11,929 bases of DNA from CAYZUC01 sp964481705 (GTDB lineage Bacteria > Bacillota > Clostridia > Lachnospirales > Lachnospiraceae), in the NCBI GenBank assembly GCA_964481705.1, contig CAYZUC010000086.1, positions 1-11,929 of the forward strand, read 5' to 3'. Numbering within the stretch: position 1 is the first letter of the stretch; the number at the start of each line of letters is the position of its first letter. Positions 1-7,431 of the stretch are shown in pieces. The translations under genes were made by a program, and so were the position numbers. The notes under the pieces were generated by a model. That model worked only from the letters and a program-made list of their open reading frames with translations. It had not been told where the DNA came from and did not search any database.

Positions 1-4
1 TACA

Positions 5-11
5 CCTCCTT
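5..11 (-). promoter_or_regulatory. Ribosome binding site of a gene starting just left of the window
   Basis: On the minus strand this reads AAGGAGG followed by TGTA, a full match to the 16S anti-Shine-Dalgarno sequence. The start codon it serves would fall within a few bases beyond position 1, so the gene itself is not visible. Acetate kinase is a frequent neighbour of pta and is one candidate, but nothing here identifies the gene. Confidence 0.75.
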
Positions 12-80
12 AATTCCGATTCCATATCACTGAATGATTTACGTATAGCAAACCATAACTGTCTCATTCACACCTAATAG

Positions 81-109
81 ATTATACATAGGCATCCCAA
101 GTTTGTCAA
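81..109 (-). promoter_or_regulatory. Perfect-consensus sigma-A promoter for the off-window gene
   Basis: On the minus strand a TTGACA box (109-104) is separated by exactly 17 bases from a TATAAT box (86-81). Both hexamers match the housekeeping sigma consensus completely. Transcription would start near position 74 and run left, leaving a leader of about 75 bases before the ribosome binding site at 11-5. That leader carries a 7-bp inverted repeat (TGAATGA at 31-37 and TCATTCA at 64-70) with a 26-base loop, whose significance is unknown. The promoter lies downstream of the pta stop, so the next gene can be expressed independently of pta. Confidence 0.75.
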
Positions 110-161
110 TGACCTAATTTAATTATTTTGTGTTTTCCCACATCACAATCACGGTCTCAGC

Positions 162-1163
162 CTACACCAATTGTGCCTGTACACTGGTAAGCGCAATAAC
201 CCCGACGATGTCATCTGCACAGCATCCGCGAGACAAATCGTTGACCGGTCTGGAAAGACCCTGCAACATGGGTCCATAGGCCTGTGCTTTGGCAAGTCGT
301 TCAACCAGCTTGTATCCAATATTCCCTGCATCCAGATTTGGGAAAATCAAAACATTTGCCTTTCCTGCTACTTCACTTTCCGGAGCCTTTGATTTTGCTA
401 CTGCCGGAACCAGCGCTGCGTCTGTCTGTAACTCACCATCTACACACAGATAAGGATATTGTTCCTTCGCGATCCGGACTGCCTCAGTTACCTTATCAAC
501 CAAAGGATGTTTCGCACTTCCCATTGTAGAATGAGACAACATCGCAATAATTGGCTTTGCACCAATCAGACTCTTGAAGCTCTTGGAACTTGTATCTGCT
601 ATTGCTGCCAGTTCTTCAGAATTGGGATCCTGATTCAATCCACAGTCAGCAAAAAGGAAGGTTCCCTGCTCACCATAAACACAATCCGGAACATCCAGAA
701 TAAAGAAACCGGATACCATTTTCACCCCTGGTGCAGTTCTTAAAATCTGAAGAGATGGCCTAAGTACATCAGCCGTTGCATGACATGCTCCCGCAACCAT
801 TCCATCTGCGTCGGAACACTTTACCATCATAACTCCAAACATTAAGTAATTATTCAGAAGGGTCTCACGAGCCTTCTCTAAGGTCATTCCCTTTGCTTTT
901 CTTAATTCGTACAATGTTTCGGCGTACTCACCGAACTTAAGACAATTCTCCGGATCAACAACTGTGACTCCATCAAGATTAACCTCCAGCCATCTGGCAC
1001 CGTCCATGATCTTGTCCTTCTTGCCAATCATAATCAGATCTGCAATTCCTTCTTCTAAAACTTTCGCTGCTGCAATCAAGATTCTTCTGTCATTCGTCTC
1101 AGGTAATACAATTGTCTTTTTGTCACTTCTTGCTCTGTCCTTAATCTTATCAATAAATGCCAT
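162..1163 (-). CDS. pta: Phosphate acetyltransferase
   Basis: Cytoplasmic enzyme that interconverts acetyl-CoA plus phosphate and acetyl phosphate plus CoA. With acetate kinase it forms the ATP-yielding acetate branch of fermentation. The 333 residues match the short, single-domain bacterial Pta (about 325-335 residues); the N-terminal regulatory domains of the long enterobacterial form are absent. Visible family blocks include FADCGLNQDP (171-180), the serine/threonine-rich stretch at 190-216 with SHSTMGS, DGELQTDAA (242-250), FPNLDAGNIGYK (274-285) and QGLSRPVNDLSRG (301-313). The ATG is preceded by AGGAGAG at good spacing, and this ribosome binding site directly follows the stop of the small upstream ORF. 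The two genes are 10 bases apart, so translational coupling is likely. No convincing terminator follows; only a 4-bp stem without a T-run is seen. The family assignment is secure. Confidence 0.96.
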   Translation of the reverse strand: MAFIDKIKDRARSDKKTIVLPETNDRRILIAAAKVLEEGIADLIMIGKKDKIMDGARWLEVNLDGVTVVDPENCLKFGEYAETLYELRKAKGMTLEKARETLLNNYLMFGVMMVKCSDADGMVAGACHATADVLRPSLQILRTAPGVKMVSGFFILDVPDCVYGEQGTFLFADCGLNQDPNSEELAAIADTSSKSFKSLIGAKPIIAMLSHSTMGSAKHPLVDKVTEAVRIAKEQYPYLCVDGELQTDAALVPAVAKSKAPESEVAGKANVLIFPNLDAGNIGYKLVERLAKAQAYGPMLQGLSRPVNDLSRGCCADDIVGVIALTSVQAQLV

Positions 1164-1173
1164 TTTCTCTCCT

Positions 1174-1365
1174 TTACTCTTCCGGCCGCATTATGTAGCT
1201 TGTACACCCAAAATTCGCCTTGTAAATCTTTTGCCATACGGCCCATGTATACTCCAAGGTCATAAATGGACGGTCAATCTCTGTCATATCTTGAATAGCA
1301 GAGATTTCATAATACAATTGTTTGGTGAATTTACTGTCAAATTTCATATCTCCCATACTTGCCAT
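1174..1365 (-). CDS. Small aromatic-rich protein of unknown function upstream of pta
   Basis: I do not recognise this 63-residue protein. It has a near-consensus promoter about 50 bases upstream, and its stop TAA is followed at once by the AGGAGAG ribosome binding site of pta, which is how genuine coupled genes are arranged. I chose the ATG at 1365, which has a weak purine-rich site (TTGGGG) in front. An in-frame TTG at 1383 would add six residues but has no ribosome binding site and falls inside an inverted repeat. The protein has 11 Phe, Tyr or Trp residues in 63 (for example TLEYTWAVWQKIYKANF at 36-52), one cysteine at 54, and no obvious membrane helix or signal peptide. It could be a small accessory protein of acetate metabolism, or a translated leader that sets pta translation. 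The function is unknown. Confidence 0.6.
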   Translation of the reverse strand: MASMGDMKFDSKFTKQLYYEISAIQDMTEIDRPFMTLEYTWAVWQKIYKANFGCTSYIMRPEE

Positions 1366-1376
1366 TTTTGAGCCCC

Positions 1377-1394
1377 AATTCAATTATTTGAATT
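1377..1394. repeat. Perfect inverted repeat in the leader of the small ORF-pta transcript
   Basis: The arms AATTCAA (1377-1383) and TTGAATT (1388-1394) are perfectly complementary across a 4-base spacer. The repeat lies between the predicted transcription start (near 1406) and the ATG at 1365, in effect at +12 to +29. As DNA it could be an operator for a dimeric repressor. As RNA it could form a weak AU-rich hairpin just before the ribosome binding site, and an upstream TTGAA on the same strand could compete for one arm. In an AT-rich intergenic region, chance cannot be excluded. Confidence 0.4.
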
Positions 1395-1412
1395 AATTTT
1401 TCAATTGCATAA

Positions 1413-1441
1413 ATTATACACTTTACACATATTCATTTCAA
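1413..1441 (-). promoter_or_regulatory. Sigma-A promoter for the small ORF and pta
   Basis: On the minus strand TTGAAA (1441-1436) and TATAAT (1418-1413) are separated by exactly 17 bases. That is five of six matches for the -35 box and six of six for the -10 box. The predicted start near 1406 leaves about 40 bases of leader before the ATG at 1365. It overlaps the likely tmcAL promoter on the opposite strand, so the two divergent units may compete for polymerase. Confidence 0.7.
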
Positions 1442-1451
1442 GTGTTACTAT
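1422..1451 (+). promoter_or_regulatory. Probable promoter of tmcAL
   Basis: TTTACA (1422-1427) and TACTAT (1446-1451) are separated by 18 bases on the plus strand, each with five of six consensus positions. The site overlaps the opposite-strand promoter of the small ORF and pta. The region is very AT-rich, so other -10-like hexamers nearby are possible. Confidence 0.4.
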
Positions 1452-1509
1452 ATATGTTAATATGTAAAATAATGTATCTTTTTAGGAACAAAACAGGAGT
1501 GAACACATC

Positions 1510-2751
1510 ATGAAGGTCATCGGAATTGTTGCAGAGTATAATCCTTTTCACAAGGGGCATCTATATCATATAGAAGAAGCAAAACGTCTTACTGGAGCAG
1601 ATAAGGTCATCGCCGTTATGAGCGGAGACTATATGCAGCGTGGAATACCGGCCATTATCGATAAATACCAGCGCACAAAAATGGCTTTGCAAAACGGTAT
1701 TGACCTCTGTATTGAGCTTCCATTTTGTTACGCAACTGCAAGCGCCGAATTATTTGTTTCTGCTGCCGTTGCCATTCTGGATAAACTTGGAGTTGTAGAA
1801 GGCATCTGTTTTGGAAGTGAATGTGGGGATATCAAAGTATTAGAGGATATTGCTGACATACTCATAGACGAACCCAAAGAGTATCAGGAAACATTACGCG
1901 ATTTTCTAAAATGCGGACGTTCCTATCCTGCTGCCAGAAGTGAGGCTCTCTCGGGATACTTTGAAGATTTCCCTGAATACCGCAAGGTTCTTCTATCTCC
2001 CAATAACATTCTGGGAATTGAGTATATCAAAGCCCTAAAAAAAAGAAATTCGAAAATACAACCCTACACCAGTAAACGTCTCGGCGCAGATTATCATGAT
2101 AAACAGTTTCCATCAGATTGCTCATATGCGTCTGCTATTTCCATCCGCACTTCCCTGCACGAAGCAAATGACCTGTCGTTAATCAGGGAGCAGCTCCCAC
2201 AATCGGTATATCAGCTTCTGGAACCGGAATTCCGAAAATCATTTCCTATTTACTGTACGGATTTTTCTTCTCTCCTGCATTATAAGCTGTTATTGGAAAA
2301 TGACAAGGATTATACCAAGTATGCCGACGTCAGTCAGTCTCTTTCTGACCGCATTCAAAAAAAGCTGTCCCGCTATTCTGACTACCCTTCCTTTTGTGAA
2401 GCTTTAAAAACCAAAGATATCACCTACGCACGTGTCAGCCGTGCTCTACTTCATATTCTCATGAATACGCTTGAAACCGATTGTGAATATTACCGTAATC
2501 ACGATTATGCTGATTATGCGAGAATTCTTGGATTTTGTAGTTCATCCGTAGATCTTCTGTCTGAAATCAAAAAGAAAGCCTCCCTGACTCTGCTTGCAAA
2601 ACCTGCAGATGCCGGGCATTGGCTTTCTCCGTTTGGACTCTCTATTTTTGAGGAAGGTATGAATGCCTCCCAGATTTACAATTCTATCGTCTCTGAAAAA
2701 TATCACCAAAAGACTCAGAACGAATACACACGTCAAATAATTAAAGTGTAA
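1510..2751 (+). CDS. tmcAL: tRNA(Met) cytidine acetate ligase
   Basis: The best match is TmcAL (formerly YlbM), the ATP-dependent enzyme that uses acetate to form N4-acetylcytidine at the wobble position of elongator tRNA(Met), which helps decode AUG rather than AUA. The 413 residues fit the family (about 390-420). The N-terminus is diagnostic: GIVAEYNPFHKGH (5-17) carries the nucleotidyltransferase HxGH signature (H14-H17), followed by the SGDYMQRG motif (near 38-45). A second family block, NNILGIEY, followed by SKRLGADYHD, lies near residues 165-200. The ATG is preceded by AGGAG at slightly long spacing. The gene stands alone on the plus strand and converges on the UPF0210 gene with a 6-base gap. 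Its use of acetate next to pta, which governs acetyl phosphate and acetate flux, is suggestive but may be coincidence. Confidence 0.92.
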   Translation: MKVIGIVAEYNPFHKGHLYHIEEAKRLTGADKVIAVMSGDYMQRGIPAIIDKYQRTKMALQNGIDLCIELPFCYATASAELFVSAAVAILDKLGVVEGICFGSECGDIKVLEDIADILIDEPKEYQETLRDFLKCGRSYPAARSEALSGYFEDFPEYRKVLLSPNNILGIEYIKALKKRNSKIQPYTSKRLGADYHDKQFPSDCSYASAISIRTSLHEANDLSLIREQLPQSVYQLLEPEFRKSFPIYCTDFSSLLHYKLLLENDKDYTKYADVSQSLSDRIQKKLSRYSDYPSFCEALKTKDITYARVSRALLHILMNTLETDCEYYRNHDYADYARILGFCSSSVDLLSEIKKKASLTLLAKPADAGHWLSPFGLSIFEEGMNASQIYNSIVSEKYHQKTQNEYTRQIIKV

Positions 2752-2757
2752 TTTTGT

Positions 2758-4122
2758 TTAGTTCTTAAAGCTATGAATCGGTGCGGGAATTCTGCCCCCA
2801 CGATTTACAAACGCATCACAGGAATACTGGTTCACCGGCATAATTGGAGCATAGCCGAACAATCCACCAAATTCAACTGTTTCACCAACAGATTTTCCAA
2901 CGACCGGGATAACTCTTACCGCGGTCGTTTTTTGATTTACCATTCCGATGGCCATTTCATCCGCAATAATACCGGAGATTGTTGTCGCCTTGGTATCACC
3001 GGGGATTGCAATCATATCCAAACCTACGGAACATACGCAGGTCATTGCCTCCAGCTTTTCAATGGTCAGTGCTCCAGCTGCTACAGCATCTATCATTCCC
3101 TTATCTTCACTGACTGGGATAAATGCTCCTGACAAACCACCAACATAAGAAGAAGCCATAACACCACCCTTTTTTACCTGATCGTTCAATAAGGCAAGTG
3201 CTGCTGTTGTTCCAGGTGCTCCTGCGTACTCCAGTCCTATTTCGCATAAGATATCTGCCACACTATCACCTACTGCGGGAGTCGGTGCGAGCGATAAATC
3301 GACAATACCAAATGGTATATCAAGTCTCTTAGATGCTTCCTTCGCTACCAGTTGTCCAACTCTGGTTACCTTAAATGCCGTCTTCTTAATCGTCTCACAA
3401 AGTACTTCAAAGTTCTCACCCCGTACCTTTTCAAGCGCATTCTTTACAACTCCGGGGCCACTTACTCCAACATTGATTATAGCATCTGCTTCCGTTGCCC
3501 CATGAAACGCTCCTGCCATAAAAGGATTATCATCCGGTGCATTACAGAAGACAACCAGCTTCATACAAATCTTTGAATCGTTTGCTTTATCCAGTTCTGC
3601 TGTTTCAACAATGATTTCTCCCATCAGCTTAACAGCATCCATATTGATTCCAGTTTTTGTGGATCCCAGATTCACAGAGCTGCATACACGATCGGTATCC
3701 ATTAATGCTCTGGGGATAGAACGAAGAAGAAGCTCATCTGCCTTCGTCATTCCCTTGGATACAAGAGCAGAGTATCCACCTATCAGGTTCACTCCCACCT
3801 CTTTTGCAGCCCGATCAAGAGTTTTTGCAATGGTTACAAAATCATCACTGGTTTTGCAGGCAGCTCCACCAACAAGTGCAATGGGAGTAACAGAAATTCT
3901 TTTGTTTACAATTGGAATGCCAAATTCCAACTCAATATCCTTTCCCGTCTTAACAAGATTCTTAGCTACTGTTGTAATTTTTGTATAAATATTATCATTT
4001 AATTTCTTTAAATCGGAATCAATACAATCAAAAAGGCTAATTCCCAATGTGATTGTTCTCACATCCAGATTCTCCTTTTCAATCATCTCATTCGTCTCAT
4101 TGACCTCAAATCGATTTATCAT
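2758..4122 (-). CDS. UPF0210 (DUF711) family protein
   Basis: A 454-residue, probably cytoplasmic protein of the UPF0210/DUF711 family (named PFL-family in some annotations), whose biochemical role is not established. It has the usual full length (about 450). Typical blocks are LDVRTITLGISLFDC (19-33), RISVTPIALVGGA near 75-88, and many glycine-rich segments such as the AGAPGTTAALALL stretch. It has no membrane segment or signal peptide. The ATG at 4122 has GGAG seven bases upstream. It lies 48 bases downstream of the ACT-domain gene, and the pairing of UPF0210 with a UPF0237 ACT protein is known from other Firmicutes such as streptococci. It is the last gene of the operon. No terminator is evident before it meets the tmcAL stop. 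An amino-acid-sensing or enzyme function controlled by the ACT partner is inference only. Confidence 0.9.
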   Translation of the reverse strand: MINRFEVNETNEMIEKENLDVRTITLGISLFDCIDSDLKKLNDNIYTKITTVAKNLVKTGKDIELEFGIPIVNKRISVTPIALVGGAACKTSDDFVTIAKTLDRAAKEVGVNLIGGYSALVSKGMTKADELLLRSIPRALMDTDRVCSSVNLGSTKTGINMDAVKLMGEIIVETAELDKANDSKICMKLVVFCNAPDDNPFMAGAFHGATEADAIINVGVSGPGVVKNALEKVRGENFEVLCETIKKTAFKVTRVGQLVAKEASKRLDIPFGIVDLSLAPTPAVGDSVADILCEIGLEYAGAPGTTAALALLNDQVKKGGVMASSYVGGLSGAFIPVSEDKGMIDAVAAGALTIEKLEAMTCVCSVGLDMIAIPGDTKATTISGIIADEMAIGMVNQKTTAVRVIPVVGKSVGETVEFGGLFGYAPIMPVNQYSCDAFVNRGGRIPAPIHSFKN

Positions 4123-4170
4123 AAAAAAGCTCCATTTCTGCGTATTCTTTGTTCCCTATAGTTTTCAAAT

Positions 4171-4443
4171 CTAAATACGATGCATTTTATCAAAAATATC
4201 TTCTCGCTGACACTTAATCACAACACCAATCTCTTCCCCAATCTGTTCTAATTCATGGGCAATATCTCCAAATGGTTTTTGTGTTCCTTCCCGATCAACA
4301 ATCATCATCATATTGAAATACCCTTTTACAATTGTCTGAGAAATATCTAGAATGTTAATTTCGTTGTTTGCAAGGTAAGTACATATTTTTGCTATAATAC
4401 CTACGGTATCTTTTCCTACTACTGTAATAATTGTCTTCTTCAT
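4171..4443 (-). CDS. ACT-domain protein, UPF0237 family
   Basis: A single ACT domain of 90 residues with no attached enzyme. ACT domains usually bind amino acids and act as regulatory dimers. The N-terminal half contains ITVVGKDTVGIIAKICTYL (6-24) and NILDISQTI (30-38), close to the family pattern. I start it at ATG 4443 because GGAGAG sits five bases ahead. An in-frame ATG at 4455 would add four residues, but it overlaps that ribosome binding site and has no good site of its own. Distantly it resembles the ACT modules of the glycine cleavage repressor GcvR, but there is no DNA-binding domain. It is co-oriented with the UPF0210 gene directly downstream, so the two products probably act together. 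The ligand is unknown. Confidence 0.9.
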   Translation of the reverse strand: MKKTIITVVGKDTVGIIAKICTYLANNEINILDISQTIVKGYFNMMMIVDREGTQKPFGDIAHELEQIGEEIGVVIKCQREDIFDKMHRI

Positions 4444-4485
4444 GATTCTCTCCATTCCAACACGCTTTTGCGCATATAATTTGTT

Positions 4486-5283
4486 TTATACAGCGATTAA
4501 CTCTGAACGCTCCGAACGTTTTGCCACACTCACCGGAAAATCGCTAAACTGATAGGGAGTATCTCCCATGGTAATTTCCATTCTGACTGTCTCGTAAGCA
4601 AGCTCCGCCAAATTGTTCTCAGCACTCAAATGTCCCAGGACAATTCCCTTTAAATTATCATGCAATAACCTACAAAGCAATCTGCCTGAGCTTACATTAG
4701 ATAAGTGCCCTCGTTCTCCGAGGATTCTCTGCTTCAACGGATAGGGGTACCTCCCGACCTGAAGCATATTAATATCATGATTTGCCTCTAATAAAATGGC
4801 ATTACATCCAGTAAGACTATCCACAATATAATCATTATATATTCCCAAGTCAGTCATAACAGCAACTGATGCATCCTTATGGAAAAAGCGATATGCTACC
4901 GGCTGTGCTGCATCATGGGATACTTTGATCGGATTGACTGTGATATCTCCAACAGCAAAGGTATTGTCCTCTTCGATCTTACGAAATAGTCCCTCTGGAA
5001 TCTCTCCTATGGTGCTGCATCTCATAATCGCACGTATTGTCCCTTCTGTGGCATAAATAGGAATTCCATAACGTCTTGCCAAAACACCTAGACCCCCAAT
5101 ATGGTCCGCGTGCTCATGTGTCACCAGAATACCATCCATCTCCGACGTCTTAAGTCCTATCTCATTGAGTCCCTTTTCGACTCTTTTTCCACTAATGCCG
5201 GCATCAATGATAATATGTGTATCATCATTTCCAACATAGATGCAATTTCCGCTGCTTCCGCTCGCAATCGAGCATAAATTCAT
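4486..5283 (-). CDS. walJ: Metallo-beta-lactamase-fold exonuclease, WalJ/YycJ family
   Basis: A 265-residue cytoplasmic hydrolase of the WalJ/YycJ family, reported as a double-strand-dependent 5' exonuclease that affects replication and repair. The metal site is intact: THEHADH with H56, H58, D60 and H61, then probable ligands H123 (VSHDA), D145 (MTDLG) and H218 (LGHLS). The N-terminus LCSIASGSSGN and the AGISGK segment (28-33) are typical. In Bacillus the gene sits beside the walRK two-component genes; here it lies in the polA operon, 29 bases after the FtsA-like gene, with no two-component system nearby. The ribosome binding site is weak (AAAGG and AGG upstream of the ATG), so translation may depend on coupling. 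Association with PolA fits a repair role: 5' excision followed by gap filling. Confidence 0.88.
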   Translation of the reverse strand: MNLCSIASGSSGNCIYVGNDDTHIIIDAGISGKRVEKGLNEIGLKTSEMDGILVTHEHADHIGGLGVLARRYGIPIYATEGTIRAIMRCSTIGEIPEGLFRKIEEDNTFAVGDITVNPIKVSHDAAQPVAYRFFHKDASVAVMTDLGIYNDYIVDSLTGCNAILLEANHDINMLQVGRYPYPLKQRILGERGHLSNVSSGRLLCRLLHDNLKGIVLGHLSAENNLAELAYETVRMEITMGDTPYQFSDFPVSVAKRSERSELIAV

Positions 5284-5312
5284 ATGTATTACCTAACCTT
5301 TCTGCTTTGGAA

Positions 5313-7430
5313 CTATACTTCCCAGTGAATGTCGAGTACATCACCATTTTTTAAATACTCCATATAATCAGCCTTCCGACCGTTCAGATTTGTTGCTACA
5401 CACTTTCCCTGTGGTTTGGAAAGATCAAAGTCTATGAAATCAAATACATCCACATACACGTAACGATTTTTACCAGATAAGGTAACTGACTTTCCATTCA
5501 CAATCACCTGCATTTGAATGGGAAGCTTCGATTCCACCTCTTCTTTTTGTTCTTCCCTTCCATTGCTCTCCAAATGAGTATCATCTGACTCTATCTCATC
5601 GGGCTCATCCTCATCTGCGAATGATGCTTCCTCAGACTCGATATCTACGTTACCCTCGTTGCGTTTGATTTCTTCCATCGTCCAAACAATAGAAAAATTC
5701 TCATATATACGTTCATCCAAACCGCATTTCCTGTTATTCACATAGATATTCATATCCTTTTTCAGAATCACATCCATAAATTCTACAACCTGGCGGACCG
5801 TATAGTAATTCAACATACGTATCTCATCACCATCTTGAATATCATAATATCCAGACTGTAACGTTCCATTTACTTCTGCGAATTTAGGAAGAACTATTTT
5901 GCTGTCATTAACAATTACTTCAATAGAGCTATCATACTCCGGTAAATGTCCGATTTCAAGAGACGCATCTGCACCGGCTGTTGATGGCTTAATCTGAATA
6001 CGGTCTCCCGCTTGAATCTTGGTATTGATTCCAGCCGTTGAACCATTTAACGTAATCATTGCTGCTTCGCCCAATTCTCCACGTGCAACACGATGCTTAC
6101 CATTAATCGTATAGTTAATCTCCTGACCACGCTTCGGAAACAGATCCTCATTCGGAAAACCTGCCTGCATTGCTGCATCTACAATTGCAAGCTTATTATT
6201 ATCGTATAATTTTACACGTTCATGATTCAAGGTGACAAAAATGAAATTATTCTTCTGCTCGTAGAAATTTAGACAAATTCCAATTGGGGTTACTAACAGT
6301 GAATCCTTCTTCACGTTCTCGACCTCAAAATCAATTTCACCCAGTACTTCCTCACCACGCACCGCAACACGGTCGCTGCTAATACCAAGTTCACTTGAAA
6401 GGCTCTTGGTGAATCCGGGAATTTTGCCTCCTCCTCCAACTACAAACACGGCACTGACCGGCTTTCCTCCATTTAATTCTTTCATCTTATCTGCGATTTC
6501 TTTCGTCATGGAGGAAACAACGCTTTCCGTCATTTTCATTACTTCATCCGGTTGAATCTTTTGAGAAAGACCCATGATATCGGTATACTCAATTTCCTTA
6601 CCCTGTTCAACTGCAATCTTAATCGATTCTGCCATCGCAAAATCAACAAGACAGGCTTTTGCTATTACTTCTGTAATCTCATCTCCGGCACTTGGTATCA
6701 TACCATATGCAATAATGCTTCCATCCTTGGTAATACAAATATCACTGGTTCCTGCTCCTACATCAACCAATGCAATATTGAGCATTCGATATTTCTGTGG
6801 AATCGCAACCTGAATTGCAGCAATTGGCTCCAATGTCAAATTCGACACCTGCAGACCTGCAATCTGAACCGCTTTATAAAGACCATCCACTACTTCATCT
6901 GGCAGAAATGTCGCAATTAAGTCTGCTCCTATTTTGTTTGCCTTATGACTTTCCAAATTGCTGATCGGATAATCATTTAATAAGTAACGAACTACCGTAT
7001 ATCCAACGCAATAAAACTTAGTATCGGATTGATTCTTACCTTGAAACTCCTCAAAAGCCTTCTCTACTCCACGCAAATCCAAGGAGTAAATCATCTCCGG
7101 AGTTACTGTCGTCTCAGAGGACAACTCCTCTTCCACAGAAGTAGTTATCGTTCGAAGGACACGACCTGCAGCTGCAATACAGACTTCCTTTAAGATTCTT
7201 CCATCCAACTGTTTTTCCAAGTCCTCCTTAACATAGCGGATGGTTTCTCCGACTTTTCCAATATCATGAATCTGTCCATCAATCATGGCACGTGTTTCAT
7301 GTTCTTTTACCTTATGTGCTATAACATGAAACTTCTCACCGGCATAATAACCGACTGTGCCGACAATACTTCTGGTACCAATGTCTAGTCCAAATACCAA
7401 TTGTCCTGGAATCGTCTTTATCTCTGCCAA
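5313..7430 (-). CDS. FtsA-like actin-fold ATPase with long beta-grasp-like C-terminal extension
   Basis: Residues 1-390 are an FtsA-type actin-fold ATPase: phosphate-1 loop FGLDIGTRSIVG (13-24), a 1C-like subdomain at about 85-165, phosphate-2 loop LVDVGAGTSDI (221-231) and adenosine loop FVVGGGGKIPG (329-339). FtsA proteins polymerise and tether the FtsZ ring to the membrane. This one is 705 residues against about 420 for classical FtsA and ends in HWEV, not in an amphipathic membrane-binding helix. After the ATPase come three segments that look like one module repeated (about 437-480, 502-540 and 638-705), with a very acidic linker at 591-635. The start is TTG at 7430, supported by GGAGGT eight bases ahead inside coaE; the gap to coaE is one base. 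Long FtsA-domain proteins like this occur in clostridia and are little studied. Whether it replaces or supplements a conventional FtsA cannot be told from this window. Confidence 0.85.
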   Translation of the reverse strand: MAEIKTIPGQLVFGLDIGTRSIVGTVGYYAGEKFHVIAHKVKEHETRAMIDGQIHDIGKVGETIRYVKEDLEKQLDGRILKEVCIAAAGRVLRTITTSVEEELSSETTVTPEMIYSLDLRGVEKAFEEFQGKNQSDTKFYCVGYTVVRYLLNDYPISNLESHKANKIGADLIATFLPDEVVDGLYKAVQIAGLQVSNLTLEPIAAIQVAIPQKYRMLNIALVDVGAGTSDICITKDGSIIAYGMIPSAGDEITEVIAKACLVDFAMAESIKIAVEQGKEIEYTDIMGLSQKIQPDEVMKMTESVVSSMTKEIADKMKELNGGKPVSAVFVVGGGGKIPGFTKSLSSELGISSDRVAVRGEEVLGEIDFEVENVKKDSLLVTPIGICLNFYEQKNNFIFVTLNHERVKLYDNNKLAIVDAAMQAGFPNEDLFPKRGQEINYTINGKHRVARGELGEAAMITLNGSTAGINTKIQAGDRIQIKPSTAGADASLEIGHLPEYDSSIEVIVNDSKIVLPKFAEVNGTLQSGYYDIQDGDEIRMLNYYTVRQVVEFMDVILKKDMNIYVNNRKCGLDERIYENFSIVWTMEEIKRNEGNVDIESEEASFADEDEPDEIESDDTHLESNGREEQKEEVESKLPIQMQVIVNGKSVTLSGKNRYVYVDVFDFIDFDLSKPQGKCVATNLNGRKADYMEYLKNGDVLDIHWEV

Positions 7431-7431
7431 T

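Noticed and set aside
123..160. Possible terminator after pta (TGTG and CACA)
   Set aside because: Only four base pairs and followed by mixed A/T sequence rather than a T-run on the transcribed strand.
964..1371. 135-residue plus-strand open frame over pta and the small ORF
   Set aside because: It is antisense to a clear pta gene, has no ribosome binding site or recognisable domain, and reads as a shadow of the coding strand.
2036..2046. A-rich run in tmcAL as a possible frameshift site
   Set aside because: The reading frame continues intact with family motifs on both sides, so neither programmed slippage nor a sequencing error is indicated.
2772..2815. Hairpin-like GTGCGGG and CCCCCAC near the convergent tmcAL and UPF0210 ends
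   Set aside because: The stem has an internal mismatch, lies inside the UPF0210 coding end and has no T-run on either strand, so it does not qualify as a terminator.
3611..3988. 125-residue plus-strand open frame inside the UPF0210 gene
   Set aside because: Antisense to a well-matched family protein and without initiation signals.
4460..4475. Short hairpin ATGCGC-AAAA-GCGTGT ahead of the ACT gene
   Set aside because: Six pairs including two G-U wobbles and no T-run; too weak to call an attenuator or terminator.
5565..5660. Low-complexity DNA suggesting a tandem repeat
   Set aside because: It encodes the acidic Glu/Asp linker of the FtsA-like protein; there is no regular repeat unit at DNA level.
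6552..6920. 122-residue and overlapping plus-strand open frames inside the FtsA-like gene
   Set aside because: Antisense to conserved ATPase motifs; composition (Asn, Cys and His rich) is typical of a reverse-strand shadow.
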